In this document: positions 1-12,366 of the stretch, in pieces
Numbering within the stretch: position 1 is the stretch's first letter
How the letters are laid out: each line of letters opens with the position of its first letter
NCBI GenBank assembly: GCA_947179485.1
Contig: OX359249.1
Location: 2,294,001 to 2,358,000 of the forward strand
DNA from: Allacma fusca
Taxonomy: Eukaryota > Arthropoda > Collembola > Symphypleona > Sminthuridae
Length of the DNA: 64,000 nucleotides
Direction: 5' to 3'
The notes under the pieces: model-generated
Databases searched by the model: none
What the model was told of the DNA's origin: nothing
What the model saw: only the letters and a program-made list of their open reading frames with translations
Translations under genes and position numbers: made by a program

Positions 1-560
1 TGTGCGGAGCTACTTTTGCCTGTAGACCCACACACACACACAAAACATTACATACTTTCTCCATTACGAATTGACATTTCGGACCAGCTCAGTGAAGAAA
101 TTAGGGAGGGTGTCATGTTTGCCAACTCCAGTCAGCACCATTTTATCTCCCTACAAAAATCTAGCAGGCATATACCGCAGAACATGAATGATATGCACAA
201 GTCCAATGTTGATGTCAACCCCTGTGAAAGCTAGCCTATCACACTATGTCCGTTTTTGTTTTTGAAATGCTAGCTTGGATGTATGAGCGTTCATTACGGG
301 TGTACGTATGGAAGGCGCAAGTAGCTTATAGTTTAATTGATAGCGGGCATAAAAATGAAATAAAAGTTATCAAAAGGGCGAGAGTAGCGGAGGAAAAACT
401 GCGTAAAATATTTTTATCTTTCCGTCAATCTCCACCAGATATTTATGCGGACTTTTCTCCAATGCTCAACTTCTTTGGGGAAAGTGGAGCCAGGCGAAAT
501 TAATACAAACCAAAAAGTATGAGCATGCAGAATTTCTATATATTCGAAAAATACCAAAAA
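1..560. other. Unique-looking non-coding sequence
   Basis: Nothing recognisable apart from a short CA run at about 31-43. A frame of 85 codons (246-503) shows no domain signature. Confidence 0.5.
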
Positions 561-569
561 TTTAACACA

Positions 570-1060
570 ATAAAAGCAACATAAAGTAAGCAAAGGAAAA
601 GGAATAAAACCAGAATGCAAAAATACATAAATTAAAGACAAAAAGCAGGAGCAAATAAAATTCTTGCATGATGCAAGGAAGCGAAGGAGGAATATAGATA
701 CGATGAAAGCTGCACAATACTGGAGAAAACAAAAACAGGGATTTAAAGCAAGCCATTACAAAATTAGAAATCAACACAATGCAAAATAAGCAGGAGAAAG
801 TGAAATAAAAGTAAAAGTCATGAAGCAAAATTGATACATACTGAACGCAATAGAAAGCAAGGGAAAGTAAGGGAATGTTAGCCAGAGCAAGATCAAGCAA
901 AATAAACCAAACCTCCCAGTAGAAAGCAAATTTTCACATACACATACTCTAGAAAGTCAAATCAACCGAAAGAAAGCTGAATACATAGTGAAAGCACCAG
1001 AGAAAGTAATCCCAGGGAAGAGTACCGAAAATAAGGGAAAACAGAAAGAGAGAGGGAAAA
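570..1060. repeat. Purine-rich degenerate repeat block (AAAGCA/GAAAGT words)
   Basis: The + strand is strongly A/G-rich, and AAAGCA, AGAAAGC, GAAAGT and AAAGTAAG recur irregularly every 10-30 bases. The same vocabulary returns at 17.4-18.1 kb and 18.6-19.1 kb. It resembles a decayed short-period satellite. The long open frames on the opposite strand are a by-product of this composition. Confidence 0.55.
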
Positions 1061-2550
1061 AGGGAGCGGAGGATGAGGAAGGCGGAAACAAAAGGAATTA
1101 TTCTTGACAAAGCTCAAGTGTGTGTAACCTCGATGAATATAGATTAGGCGGAAGAGAGGGGAGGAAGTCAAGGCTTTGCAAGAGAAAGTCTGAAATTCTC
1201 CAACTGCATCCACTTTTTGCACTCCCTCTCTCTCTCTCTCTCTCTCTCAAACGGAGCGCTCCTCTCGTATGCATAGATATGACTGAGACTTGTAGAAAAC
1301 TTTAGGAATATCTTATACCCCCAAACTTTCCCCACATATACATACGATCTGTCATTTCTGACTTTGTAACTTCCCCGTGCTTTCTCGAAAGGAGTAAAAA
1401 TGCATCCTGAAGTAATTCCCATAGTTATGGAGGACCCTATAGTTATATGCTCCACGTATGTGTGTCCGTGTGTAGGCGTAATGTAGATATGCCCAACAGT
1501 ATGTAGACAGTGTTTGCCATGTAAGCTGAAGGAGGCTCTTCCGGAGAGGTGCTTTTTCCATCGGATTTTTTTTCACACTGCTGTAGTATGATTTCCCTTT
1601 GGATGTAATCTCGTAATTCGGTCCAGATCGATATTCCCCTGTTTAAGATGCTGGGACGGGGCCCCCGGATTTAGAAAGAATACTGAAGCAGAGCAAAGTA
1701 TTTGGACTCATGCAAATGGAGGGAGGAGGAGAAGGGAAACTTTGGAAGGCTCTCCCAGCACATCGGCATATAGGAAGAGACAGAGTGAGAGGATTTGAGG
1801 AGACAGGGGAGTGAGACGCTCTATTAAAGGCAGATTGTGGAAAAGAGGGGAATTTTTTCCGGGGGAACAGTGATCAGACAAACTATGGAAAGGAGACTTG
1901 GAGAAAGCAAAACAGAGATTGGGAAAGGAATGGAGCGGAGCTCTCGGTTAAATTAGAGATTGGGGAAAGAGTGACGGATAGATTGAGCCAGAAGGAGAGG
2001 AATCCGGGAGAAAAATGGAGATACAGTAAACAAATTTGTATGAGTGGAGACTGACTTTGGATTAATACTGACTGTTTGATGGTGCCCTGCCCGAATGAAT
2101 ACATTACACTTGAGTTAATCTTTTTGTTCGCTTTGAGTGCTCCAAAGCAAGTTAAGGTTATGGCGGGAGCGACCCAGGGCGATTAGGACTCCTTGCAACA
2201 ACAACTCACTTCCTCCTCCACTTTCTCCTCCAGTTCCCTCCAAGGGAGATACATATGGGAGGAGTGCAGGCTCCAGCGGTTTCACGACCAACACGGAGAT
2301 GGAGCAGAGACAAGAAAAAAGTTGGGCTCTTCCTTTTGGCAAAGGATCTGTCTGTCTGTCTCTCTCTCTATCTTTGCATGTATAATTATATGCTTAGATA
2401 CGTCCCACATTACAAGTACAATAGAACTCCTATCCATTGCCATACGTACATCATATATGCACAAGTTGCTACGAAATTCTACGACAATTTGCCCATAAGT
2501 TTGTATTAAATTCTGCACTCCAATGTGTACTTGTTTGTGTGCAGAGGATT
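1061..2550. other. Non-coding; CT microsatellite and purine-rich tract
   Basis: A pure CT run lies at 1226-1248. 1680-2080 is purine-rich (GGAGGAGGAGAAGGG-like words). 2350-2375 has short CTGT/CT runs. No gene is visible. Confidence 0.5.
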
Positions 2551-3030
2551 CCATGAAATTTCCAGTCCCGTATGTATGTATCTACCTCTAAGCACGTATG
2601 TATGGGCACCAGTGTGTATGAAACAACACTTGAAACATATACGCATACGTACGTAATCACAGGAAACCATGCATGTGTGCCCATGTGTTTGTATAGGAAA
2701 TTATAGGACGAAGCGTACGTTGTATTTCCCGTAAATTACATCCACATGTCTATACTTCATGGTTCATGTGCGAATTTATATTCAGATCATGGACCCAAGT
2801 ATTTGCATGGAATTATATGCACTTCATGAGCGGATGTGCTTGTGAGAGATCCTATACAAATAAGTAAGTACGTAATGCATGAAATTTCCATTCCCATACG
2901 TATCCCACTGTTCGTACCAGATTCTATGGGAAGTTCTATACGCATGCAATAGTGCGGAACTACAATAAATTTGCACATGTAGGGACGGGCTTTGAGGAAA
3001 ATAATGTGCATATGTGTGTGGGGAGCTGTA
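2550..3030. repeat. CATATG/TACGTA/CATGCATG-rich degenerate repeat block
   Basis: Short palindromic words (TACGTA, CATATG, GCATGC, ACATGT) recur together with a longer shared phrase: CATGAAATTTCCAGTCCCGT at about 2552 and CATGAAATTTCCATTCCCAT at about 2879. The same vocabulary returns at 53.0-53.9 kb. This points to a diverged interspersed or tandem family. Confidence 0.5.
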
Positions 3031-3071
3031 CATGAATATTTTTTATGATCTGTCGCTCTTGGAGGACTTGT

Positions 3072-3096
3072 GAGAGAGAGAGAGAGAGAGAGAGAG
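3072..3096. repeat. GA microsatellite
   Basis: An uninterrupted GA run of 25 bases, followed by more GA-rich sequence. Confidence 0.9.
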
Positions 3097-3099
3097 CAA

Positions 3100-3600
3100 G
3101 AGAGCGTATTAAAGGCTGTATCCGTAACTCATTATCCTAAGTAGGTTGCAAATCCCATGGAAATCCTGAGCGAACCTCCTCCTCTCGTCCTCATCGTCTT
3201 GAGCATGTTGAGAATTTGCTTTTTTCCTCAGCCGTCAAACTCTTCGCGCCGTCATCAGTCTCCCTCGGCTCTTTCTCTCTCCTCCATCGTTTCGTCTCCT
3301 TGGGAGTGAAGCCACGTCAAAGGTCCTTTCATCCCTCTGCATTACATTGGGCCAATTTAAAGCCAACACCTAATGTCCTCTCCTCCCGCATCCCTCCATC
3401 CCATTATGTGGAGCTGAGACGCGGCTTAGGATGGAGGGAAGGCCTGCAAAAATCACAGAACAACAATGCGGGCGGGGAATGTGGAGAAAGTGAGGAAAGT
3501 ACTCCGAGCACTCCGGGATCACTTTTTCCCAAAAGTATCACAACGCGCCAGATTATGTACAGCCATTTCCACTGGATTTACTCCTCACATCTCGTCTCTG
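3100..3600. other. Non-coding, pyrimidine-rich
   Basis: CT-rich sequence with no recognisable domain in any frame. A 146-codon frame (3216-3656) is Ser/Pro/Leu-rich, as expected from the composition. Confidence 0.45.
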
Positions 3601-3775
3601 CAAAGTCGACCCTCTTTATAGAGTCACCCCTGAGGTACTCCCACTTGAGGACTTAAAACTAGGGGCTTCTGTTTACAGGAAAGAAAATTGAGTACATGGG
3701 ACTGTAACGAGAATTTTCACCCTGGCGACTCCCCTGGTCTAGTAAGAACGTGTCTCTGATAAATAGAGTGGACTG
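3601..3775. mobile_element. Pogo/Tigger-like MITE, decayed
   Basis: The left end is AAAGTCGACCCTCTTTATAG (expected CAGTCGACCCTC). The right end is ATAAATAGAGTGGACTG followed by TA. The two ends are inverted-repeat-like and the length is about 175 bases, matching the short size class of the family described at 24173-24346. Confidence 0.6.
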
Positions 3776-5137
3776 TATGAGCCCCGCCGTCCTATATCAT
3801 CCTCTCAGCTCAAATACCACCAACAACGCTCCCAACTTGTCTCCTCTTCCTCACATTCCTCTCCCCATTGAGCGTCTTCCTTCAGTACACTCCCCTTACA
3901 CATATTGGTATTCACACTTGCTCACACTTTCACTGCCACAAGTACTTGCTTTCTCCAACACTAATCTGTCATCACCTCACATTTACTCTCCTCATCTCCT
4001 CATACTTTCTCTTTTCATCTCCTCCTTTCTCCTTTCATCTCCTGCTTTCTCCTTTCATCTCTCACTTTCTCCCGGCGTCCTTTCTTTCTCTCCTCATCTC
4101 CCCTTTCTCTTCTCACCTATTTCATTTCCCCACTTATGTGCCCTCCCCACCCTCAGTATGCTTCTGGGAAGAGTACCTCCTCATTCTCTTCCAAGCCGCC
4201 CTACATCTTCCGTCTAACGTTACCAATATTATCCACAAAATTTTAGTCTTATATTAGGCTCCACTCCTCCGGAGAAATTTCAGCATTGTGGCAGACGGGA
4301 ATGTGACAAAATATGTTTGCCCCCTTAGAGAAAATTCTCTTACAGTTTCTTATAATTATGTAAACGCGTGATATTTCTGTAAATTATTAATTTCAATGAG
4401 ACTTTTCCTATTGAAAAAGAATTGGAGTTTTTTTTTAAACAAATGAGAAGCATTAGGATTTGGAAATTTGAGAATTTTTGAAGTGTAAATTTGGTTGTTG
4501 GCAGGAAAGGATTTGTGAGAGAAAAATGAGGATCATTTCAGCCTCGATCATATTGCATGGGAACAAAGATTAGTAAAAGTTTCCCATCCATTGTGACTGA
4601 AAGGATTTTGAGACGGTTGGATTTTCTCCTCCTCCTCTTTCTCCTCTTCACCCGATTCTGGCTGGCGATTTAGAGCGATCCCTTTGCCAAATTCCGAGAT
4701 CACTGGGAATGGCAGGGCTGATGGGGGAGTATTTGGATGGAGAAATCGATAGAGATTTTGGGCCGGAGCAACAATACCGACTGTGTAATGTCATTTGAGG
4801 AAAGCGAGGAGAAACCTCAGCCACAGGCTTTTGTCATAATGGGAAGAAAAATGTGCCTTTGTCCTCGCGGACAATATTCGCAAAGTTTTGCAAAAATATG
4901 GGGTGTATTTTTTGAAGGAGCCTTGTGCAGAATGGGTCTGGGTTCTGGCCGCTGAGAATTGGGAGTAATTAGGTGCAGTTTTCTCTTTGGCCCCTTCCAA
5001 GCTGGGAATTTCCTGGTGAGTAATAGGATTTTGCAATGGGGTCCCGACTCTCCATGACTCATTCAGGGACTTGGGAGGGGACGTCGGTTTTGTCTAGGTT
5101 ACGAGGTCCAGGGAGCTCCTGTGCAAATATATGGCTA
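3776..5137. other. Non-coding; pyrimidine-rich tract 3840-4230
   Basis: 3840-4230 is dominated by C/T with a loose period of about 20 bases (CTTTCTCCTTTCATCTCCTG-like). This produces the Ser/Leu/Pro-rich open frames seen in two registers. 4260-5137 shows nothing recognisable. Confidence 0.5.
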
Positions 5138-5308
5138 CAGTCCACTCTATTCAGAAGGGACTTTCAAACTAGAGCACTCTCTCTCTCTCTCTCCGGCAGA
5201 GCAAGAATATTCGGAGACACTCCGACTTACCACCATTATTTATAATTCTCCTTGCTAAGCTCCACATTGTGTTCCTTTGAGGGGTGCCCTTATAAAAGGA
5301 GTCCACTG
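5138..5308. mobile_element. Pogo/Tigger-like MITE
   Basis: It begins CAGTCCACTCTATTCAGAAG after TA and ends CTTATAAAAGGAGTCCACTG, followed by TG in place of TA. The ends are inverted and the length is 171 bases. A CT microsatellite (5177-5193) has grown inside it. Confidence 0.7.
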
Positions 5309-6640
5309 TGACTATTCTCTGGGGTGAGAGGAGGGTGGAAGTTTATGAAGGGAATAATTGCAACGAGGGTGACATTATCAGAGCCAGGAGCGTATTCGCT
5401 CATGCTGAGTCATCACAGTCGTTACTCATTCCCTATCTATTTGCACACGCTCTGCAATAGCGTGTGCTCCTCTACATCCTCCTTCAAATATACGCAGGAT
5501 ACACACACACACACTCTCTCTCTAATATCACCCTTCAAGGGAGTTATACATCCTGGAACTTCCATCCCGATACTACTCCAGCAGAAATAATTCCGTTTTA
5601 AAAAGCTGGGCTCCAGGCTGGGGGGAATTCTTTTAGGAAGGAAAAAATGTATGAGCACAGCCTAATGTGTGAGGACAAACTGAAAGGAGACAAATCCCTC
5701 AATTTGGACATTGTAACAAGGAAAGTTAATCTCGAATTTAAAAGTAAAAGTTCACTTGAATTAAGGTTCTGGAAAAAAGTGGAAAAAACCAGGGACGTGC
5801 TAAAATAAGTGAGTCTGTAGAAGAAGTACTGTTATAGTGGGGTATGTTACAGTGGGAGGTTGTGAAAAGGGAGTAAAGAGTAGACTCTCCGCATGGGGAT
5901 TATAGTAGTAATAAAACAATTGACTTTGTAGTATTTCTGAGTAATTAATTCCCAATAATAATAATATTAATAATGGTGGGGATGGTAACGAGGTGCGGCG
6001 CCTTTAAAAGGGCGATGACGCCATAAAAGGGACGTGTGAGAAATTGGAAGGACGTGAGGATTTGTGTATGTGGAAACATGCCCGCACCCAATTGTGTTAT
6101 ATGACTGCCTATGGATTTGAGGAAGACTGGGACGTGTTAGTGTGTGTGTGGAGGAAATGCGGGGGAAGACAAGTGGTGGAAGGATGTCATAAAGCGACAG
6201 GTAATATACACATCCAACTCCGTCCTTAAAACCTACATCACTGACTCAGCCACCTTCGGCATGGATGTAAATGCTCCAGCTTATTTCCCCACTCCAAGAG
6301 TATTCACATATAAAGTCATACTCAGTCACTTTATCTACGTACTTAGACAAAATTGGGAGGTTGCTACTTCAATACCAAATGGGATAGTAGCTTCCAGGAA
6401 AGACAGACATAGGAACATGTAGTTACTTCAATGTCTTCAGTGTCAAATGGGGTCATAGAGTCTTCCATGTAAAATAGTATGTCGTCTTTCACGTCCCATC
6501 GCGAAAGCTCTCTCAAGTATTTCCTCCACACAACGTCCTCTGTCTTCATTCAGGAGCATGTAAAATTCCAGTATTATTCTGGCTAGGTCCATCTTCCTTA
6601 TAAATAGTACTGGGAATGTTTCTAAAATAAAAGAGAGTCG
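5309..6640. other. Non-coding, nothing recognised
   Basis: A short CA/CT compound run lies near 5503-5523. No exon, repeat array or transposon end is clear in the rest. Confidence 0.45.
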
Positions 6641-6649
6641 GAGGGGTCA

Positions 6650-7300
6650 TTGGGATGTTAAGGTGGAGCGTGAGAATCAAACTAGCATTGGTCTTGGTCA
6701 AATCAGGATAGTCAAATTAATTTGCGGGTCAGAACAGAACATTACAATTACTTTAAGGATCAAGATAGGTCTGCACTTGATTATAATTACTATTATTACT
6801 TTCGAGGGTCAACATAAATCTACAGGGTGAAATAGCTTAAAATTTCGAAATATGATATACATGGTGAAGTAGGACCGAAGGTCAATATACATAATTACAT
6901 ATGTAGAACCAGATACGGGTCAAATTGTCTCAGGGATCAAAATAGACCTGTACATGGTCAAATCACAAATGAACATGGCGAATTTTTTATGAGGGTCAAA
7001 ATAGAGGCAAACAAGGTCAAGTAGATCATACGATGAAATTAGGACCATACTCGGTCAAATCTGGATGTTCTAAGTTAAATTGTTTGAAGGGTCAAAACCG
7101 GACCAAATACGGTCAAACTGTCTATAAGATTAACAGGACCGTCCTTGGTCAGATTGTAAGAAGGTCAAAATAGATCTTTACACGGTCAACTTACTTTCAG
7201 AGTCAGAATAGGCTCAAATAGGGTCAGACTAGCTATATTTTTAAAACTGGTCCGTACTCAGTAAAATCGCTTTAAGGGTCAAACTTCGACTGAAAATGAT
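6650..7300. repeat. Degenerate tandem block rich in GGTCA
   Basis: About 16 copies of (A/G)GGTCA or CGGTCA occur in 650 bases, all on the + strand. They are mostly followed by AAAT or AAAA and alternate with ATAGACC/GGACC words. Typical phrases are GGGTCAAAATAGACC and TGGTCAAAT. The spacing is roughly 35-45 bases with indels, so this looks like an old minisatellite. AGGTCA is also the half-site of nuclear receptors, and CAAGGTCA (about 7014) matches the extended monomer type. Confidence 0.6.
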
Positions 7301-8516
7301 GGAGTTGTAGTATGAAATAATATAATGACATAAATGTGACCTAAGCATAGACCGTAAGATTATTTGGAGCGTTTAAATATATAACCAGGTGGTCCTAAGC
7401 GCTTTTCGGGTCACTATAAGGTCAATACTACTGTCTACCTCACATGTAAATAGGTTCCAAGCTTCCTACCTACTAACGTGTGCTACATATGTACATACAT
7501 GTAGATATTTCAATAGTTCTCAACTAAAGTCTCACCTTCCATGGTCTCATATGTGCTTCAATGTAAAGTAAGCCGGACTTCCTACCACACGAAACACATT
7601 CACACCGACGATATCAGGTAAGAAGGGTCGAGAGACCCATATACATAAGAAGCTCTCGGACTTGAAAATTGTCCGTGTCAAATAAAACATGTAATTACAT
7701 ACATATTTCAAGCCCACAAATAGCCTGCCCTATGTGCTTGAATGTTTTCAGCCTCACATTCCTATTTATCCTTCAATTTAAAATCCTCTCGTTCGTATTG
7801 ACATAGCTCACAATCCAGTACTAGCACATATGGGCTTCAAAATGACAAAGTGTCTGGGTGTCAAATACAGTGAGGTCTCCGTGGACTGGGTCCCTCTGCA
7901 AATTCCTCCATAAACGTAGTCTCCTCAATACACACTGTCCTCCGCAGTCTCCTCATTGATTTGAGTTCCTCATATCAATATCCTGCTGAATATGGAAGAG
8001 TCTCCTCAGAAAATTAAATCCGCCTAAAATCCTCCTGACAGCGTATTCTGGTCATAAGAGCCATACGGCTCAACTTTGACTCGCCCCTGTACAGAGGCTC
8101 TCCTGTACTCACAGGGTTAAATGGAGAATAATGACGTAATGGGAGACAGAGGGAATTGAAAAGAAGGGAATGGGATTTTGGAGCGGGTGCTTGAGAATAA
8201 ATGAGAAAATGATTTGTTCGTAATCCAGTTATAATGAGTCCGGGACAGACGTATTTGAAAAATAGCGAAGCCCTTGAATGACTCAATAAATAGGTTTAAA
8301 ACTTCCTTCCCAGTCCAATCAATTCCCAGCCCACCTCAGCCTCTCCACTTCCATCGAGTAATATCAAATTTTGAAACTCAACACCGGCCACGAACTCTAA
8401 GAGCTGGCAGGATGCTTGGTTTTATTTTAGTGTCGCACTTATTCCTCCTCCTTCAAGCTCCATTCACTCCACATTTTGTTATTGTTTTTATTTGCGCATT
8501 CGGTCGAACAGACATG

Positions 8517-8547
<31 letters not shown>

Positions 8548-8690
8548 GAGAGAGAGGTGTGAGTTCCAAGGTGGAAACAAATTCCCTATTTTTCTCATCC
8601 ACACAACAACAAGTCCCTGTAATTGAATGGCAACTTGTAATTTGATCTCTCATTGTCTCATTCGAGTAAAGTACTCCCTCACTAGGATGG
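7301..8690. other. Non-coding; long GA tract at 8516-8556
   Basis: The GA tract has one interruption. Isolated GGTCA words occur near 7408 and 7420. 7860-8060 has CCTC-rich repeats with no clear unit. No gene is visible. Confidence 0.5.
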
Positions 8691-8699
8691 ACCTCTGCA

Positions 8700-9115
8700 A
8701 GTGAAGGATTTATCTCGACAATAAATATATATTCCCAACAATTCTCCTCCTTTCAAGACCGGACTTCTACTATAAGGGACTCCTCCATATAAGAGCTACA
8801 ATGCATACAGTGCACTCACCCTCTTTACACCAGCTCATTGTTGTACATCCTTCTCTCTCAAGCACTAAATAATTTAATTACTTTTCAAACGCTATTTCCC
8901 CCTTAAAACAAATGAGTAAACTCCCGCTTTGAGAGACGCCTTTACAACAACATATTTTATACAGTGCACACTCGCTATTTCACAGGCCCACTCAAAATTG
9001 CCTCTCTTTTTTTTTAAAAAAAAGCACTTCCCTAGAGCTGACTAGCTTTTTAAGGGACGTCCTTCCACAAAACAGCTTCTCCACAAGGGACATTCAGGGC
9101 TGTCTTAAAGCTACA
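8700..9115. mobile_element. Cluster of pogo-like MITE fragments
   Basis: Two left ends in the same orientation are clear: TA-CAGTGCACTCACCCTC at 8818 and TA-CAGTGCACACTCGC at 8962. The surrounding phrases (CTATAAGGGACTCC, ATATAAGAG) belong to the same family. No right end is intact, so the copies are probably nested or truncated. Confidence 0.5.
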
Positions 9116-11120
9116 ATGTACTCTATAATTTGGAATATTATGGAAAAATGTTATTTCTCTGGTTACCCCAATTTTAGTTTGAGCTGTTTTGTACGCATGT
9201 GCAATTACTGAGGATTCAAAATTTCCTAGCTCTGTAGGGGCACTGTTACAGCTGGGAAGGACTGTAATTAATTATTCTAACTCACTTCCATTCTCCTCCA
9301 TTAAAGCAGGGAATAACCAAAGCTGCCAACTCATTAGTCAACAAGTATCTCTATTTATTATCTCTCCCTCCCTGCTCATCTCTATAGTCATAGTCCATTA
9401 TTAATTTCCCATACTGTTTCCATTACCCTGGACTTAGTCCGCTTTCAAAGTTCCCACCCTTTCCCTCAATTCCAAAAACTAAAAAAATATTTCCACTCCC
9501 AGGATTTTCCTTCTAACAGATACTTGTCTTCATAATTCCCTCCCGTTTTTTTCCGATTCACCAGGACAAATTATCTCCAGGAGGATTTTTAAATCTGGCT
9601 CTTCCTCTTGGACGGAAATCTTTCCCTCACTTTGTATCACTTTATTGTTCCCCTTCAATCCCTCTCAAAGTCTTGTTACTTTTCTCATCAAAGATTTATT
9701 ACCGAGGAAATAATCGTCTGGAATTATTTTGTGTGTCTTCCTTCAATTTTTGGTGCGGTTAAGATACAAAAGGGAAATTTGTAGGGCATATTTTATAGAA
9801 TTGAGAATTTAGTGACATCATGGATTGAATCACAAAGCTGAGCAAATTAATGTCCAATTTTCGTATAATAGATTGCATTCTATTCATTTTCAATTGTTCT
9901 TAATTTTTCTATAATAAATTATTCATGGAGTCTTTTGATGATTCTGTCAAAATTCACAACGTGGGATAAATGTTTTCTAAAATTCGATTTTTTCATGTAT
10001 TGTTTTCCGTAGTTTTATTTCGTAGTTTTATTTGCATCCTTATGCGGGCTCCTGGTGTCAAGAAATTGGGAATGTGTTGGAAATTGTAGTGCATTAAATT
10101 CCCTGTAATTTTTGAATGGGTTTTTCCCTGTTGGTTCTTAACCCCTCCAGAAATTGTACTTGATAGAACTGAGAAATTAAGATTATCATACAGAGCTTGG
10201 CGTAACTTACTAGCAATGGCTCGTGCCAGCCAATCCGGTGACAAGTGATTTTTTTGGAGGGAAAATCAAAGTTATGTGAATGCGTTATGCTGGGATTGAA
10301 CTGAACGTTATTTTGTGGAGACCTGGGAGAACCAATCAAGGACAAGGCATGAGTACTACTGTGCTGGTAATAGTGTGACTTCAAAGTGTACCAGTTGTTT
10401 CCAGTCTTGCTCCACTTTCATTCCACTCAAACTTTCTCCCAAACATTGGGTCACCCCTCAACATGGAGTTCTCACAGTAAGATCCCTAGTATTTGTTTTT
10501 ATTTTTTATCCTCAAGGTATAATTATTACGGGGATCAATTGGAACTCTGAAGGCTCCACACCAGTCTGAGAGTAACTGGGCATGTAGTGTGTTTGATAAG
10601 AGGCTCGTGAGGAAGGGGATTCCGAGGGCCCGCTCTAAAGGAGTTTCACGACACTTGTGAAAAGTTGAATTTGGAGGGAGAATTTATTATGAGGCTGTTA
10701 TGTGAGGAGCTCTTGCTTTGAGGGGGAAATGAGGAGGAGAATTTGAATGGAGGATTGTTATGTTATTGTTGGGGAGATGGAGGGAAGTGTGGCCATAAAA
10801 GGAAACGACATGGAATGAGATGAGGCGTCAATGTGATTTTATGAACAAGTCTTGGCAATGAAATTAGAGGGATTTAAGGGCCAGCACAGAAATGGGATCC
10901 TGGAAGGATTTCATGCGAACAGCATCTCCGTCTCTCCCCTCCACCTCCTCATCCCCCTCTCCGTTTATGCAGCACAAGCAACCCAATCACTAATAGCAAG
11001 GCTCCCCTCCTTTCACTCATTTTTTCTTTCTTCCCAATTCCTCCCAATTCCTCCCAATCCCCAACCGTCACAACTTCGTTCGGGTCAAGTATCTCACCTG
11101 GCTCAATTCACACTCCCATA
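9116..11120. other. Non-coding, nothing recognised
   Basis: Only a duplicated 13-mer CGTAGTTTTATTT (10008-10033) and a threefold CTCCCAATTC (11034-11060) stand out. Confidence 0.45.
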
Positions 11121-11420
11121 CTTTCACTTCTGAATCCATACTTGACTCGAACTTCAACTTGACTCTGTCAACATATCTATTTCTTCAGATATTTTAAGCA
11201 TCTGCTGGAAATTTCAGCCAAGTACTGCTTCAAGTTAGCATCAAGTCTCACTTGGCCTTCAAACTGGAGTTAGGTGTTATTTTAGTCTTAAGTCAAGTAT
11301 TACTTAAAAGTTTAAACTCGACCCAAATGCTATTTATTTTGAGATTTTAGTCAAGTGTTTCTTGTGAAACTTTAAATTTATGGCAAATACAATGCCAAAC
11401 TTTAGCTACTTTAAAGCTTA

Positions 11421-11815
11421 AGTCAAGTGTGGCATAAAATTTGAAGGTTGATTCAAGTGCGCATAAAATTTGAAGGTTGATTCAAGTGCGCAAAAAATTT
11501 GAAGGTTGATTCAAGTGCGCATAAAATTTGAAGGTTGATTCAAGTGCGCATAAAATTTGAAGCTTGAGTCAAGTGTGGCATAAAATTTGAAGGTTGAGTC
11601 AAGCGCGCATAAAATTTGAAGGTTGATTCAAGTGCGCATAAAATTTGAAGGTTGAGTCAAGCGCGCATAAAATTTGAAGGTTGATTCAAGTGCGCAAAAA
11701 ATTTGAAGCTTGAGTCAAGTGTTACATAAAATTCGAAATTTGAGTCAAGTGTGGCATAAAATTTGAAAGTTGAGTCAAGTGTGGTATAGAATTCGAAATT
11801 TGAGTGAAGTTAAAG
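11421..11815. repeat. 29/30-bp tandem array, 13 copies
   Basis: The unit reads GCATAAAATTTGAAGGTTGA followed by TTCAAGTGC or GTCAAGTGTG. Thirteen contiguous copies are countable. The last three are more diverged, and degenerate copies flank the array (about 11280-11420 and 11815-11870). Every unit carries TGAGTCA or TGATTCA (TGAGTGA in the last). Copies 6-9 alternate GTCAAGCGC and TTCAAGTGC, indicating duplication of a 58-bp dimer. There are no spacers. Confidence 0.95.
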
Positions 11816-11869
11816 GTTGAAAATACAATTATGCTATAGATATGTGGAAGATGAGTCAAGTGAAAATTT

Positions 11870-12087
11870 GAACCTGATCTTGGCCCTAATCTCACCCCCT
11901 GTACATACGCACTCCATAAAATGTTTATAGTTTGAGTCGGGACTTGAAAGTGTTTCGAATAATTCTCGGGAAGGTGCGGAAGAATGTCTCTGTATTTTAT
12001 GAGGGCATGAGATGAGCACGACAAAATCGAATTCCCAAATTGCATCTCAAAATGAGCCCACTCCATCCCAGCTGTGTATTCAAACCA
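11870..12087. other. Non-coding, nothing recognised
   Basis: Ordinary sequence between the tandem array and a transposon copy. Confidence 0.4.
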
Positions 12088-12366
12088 CAGTGCTTCCTCT
12101 TTATAAGAGGACCACCCAATTCCAATCAAAATTCTACTTATACTCCAGCATGGAAGAATCCAGAGGGTCCTGAATGGGAATGCCTGGAAATATTGTAGAG
12201 CCAAAGAACTTGTATAGGGGTCCTTTATAGCAAAAGTCAATTGTACAAAATGATCTTATAGGCGACAAATTTGCATTTTGGTAAATAGGAATGTTTCCAG
12301 ACTCTCTGGATCCTATGCAGACAAGGCTGTTATAAGAGGGTCCGTTGTAGCGCGAGTAGTTCACTG
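12088..12366. mobile_element. Pogo/Tigger-like MITE, long class
   Basis: It begins CAGTGCTTCCTCTTTATAAG and ends with GAGTAGTTCACTG. The reverse complement of the right end reads CAGTGAACTACTCGCGCTAC and leads into CGGACCCTCTTATAACAG, so both ends carry the subterminal TATAAGAG-type segment. The length is 279 bases, and CA flanks both sides in place of TA. Confidence 0.7.

Noticed and set aside
11421..11815. Could the 29-bp repeats be a CRISPR array?
   Set aside because: The units are contiguous with no spacers, and the locus is eukaryotic intronic or upstream DNA.
11722..12240. 172-codon open frame on the minus strand
   Set aside because: Built from the end of the 29-bp array and the MITE at 12088-12366.
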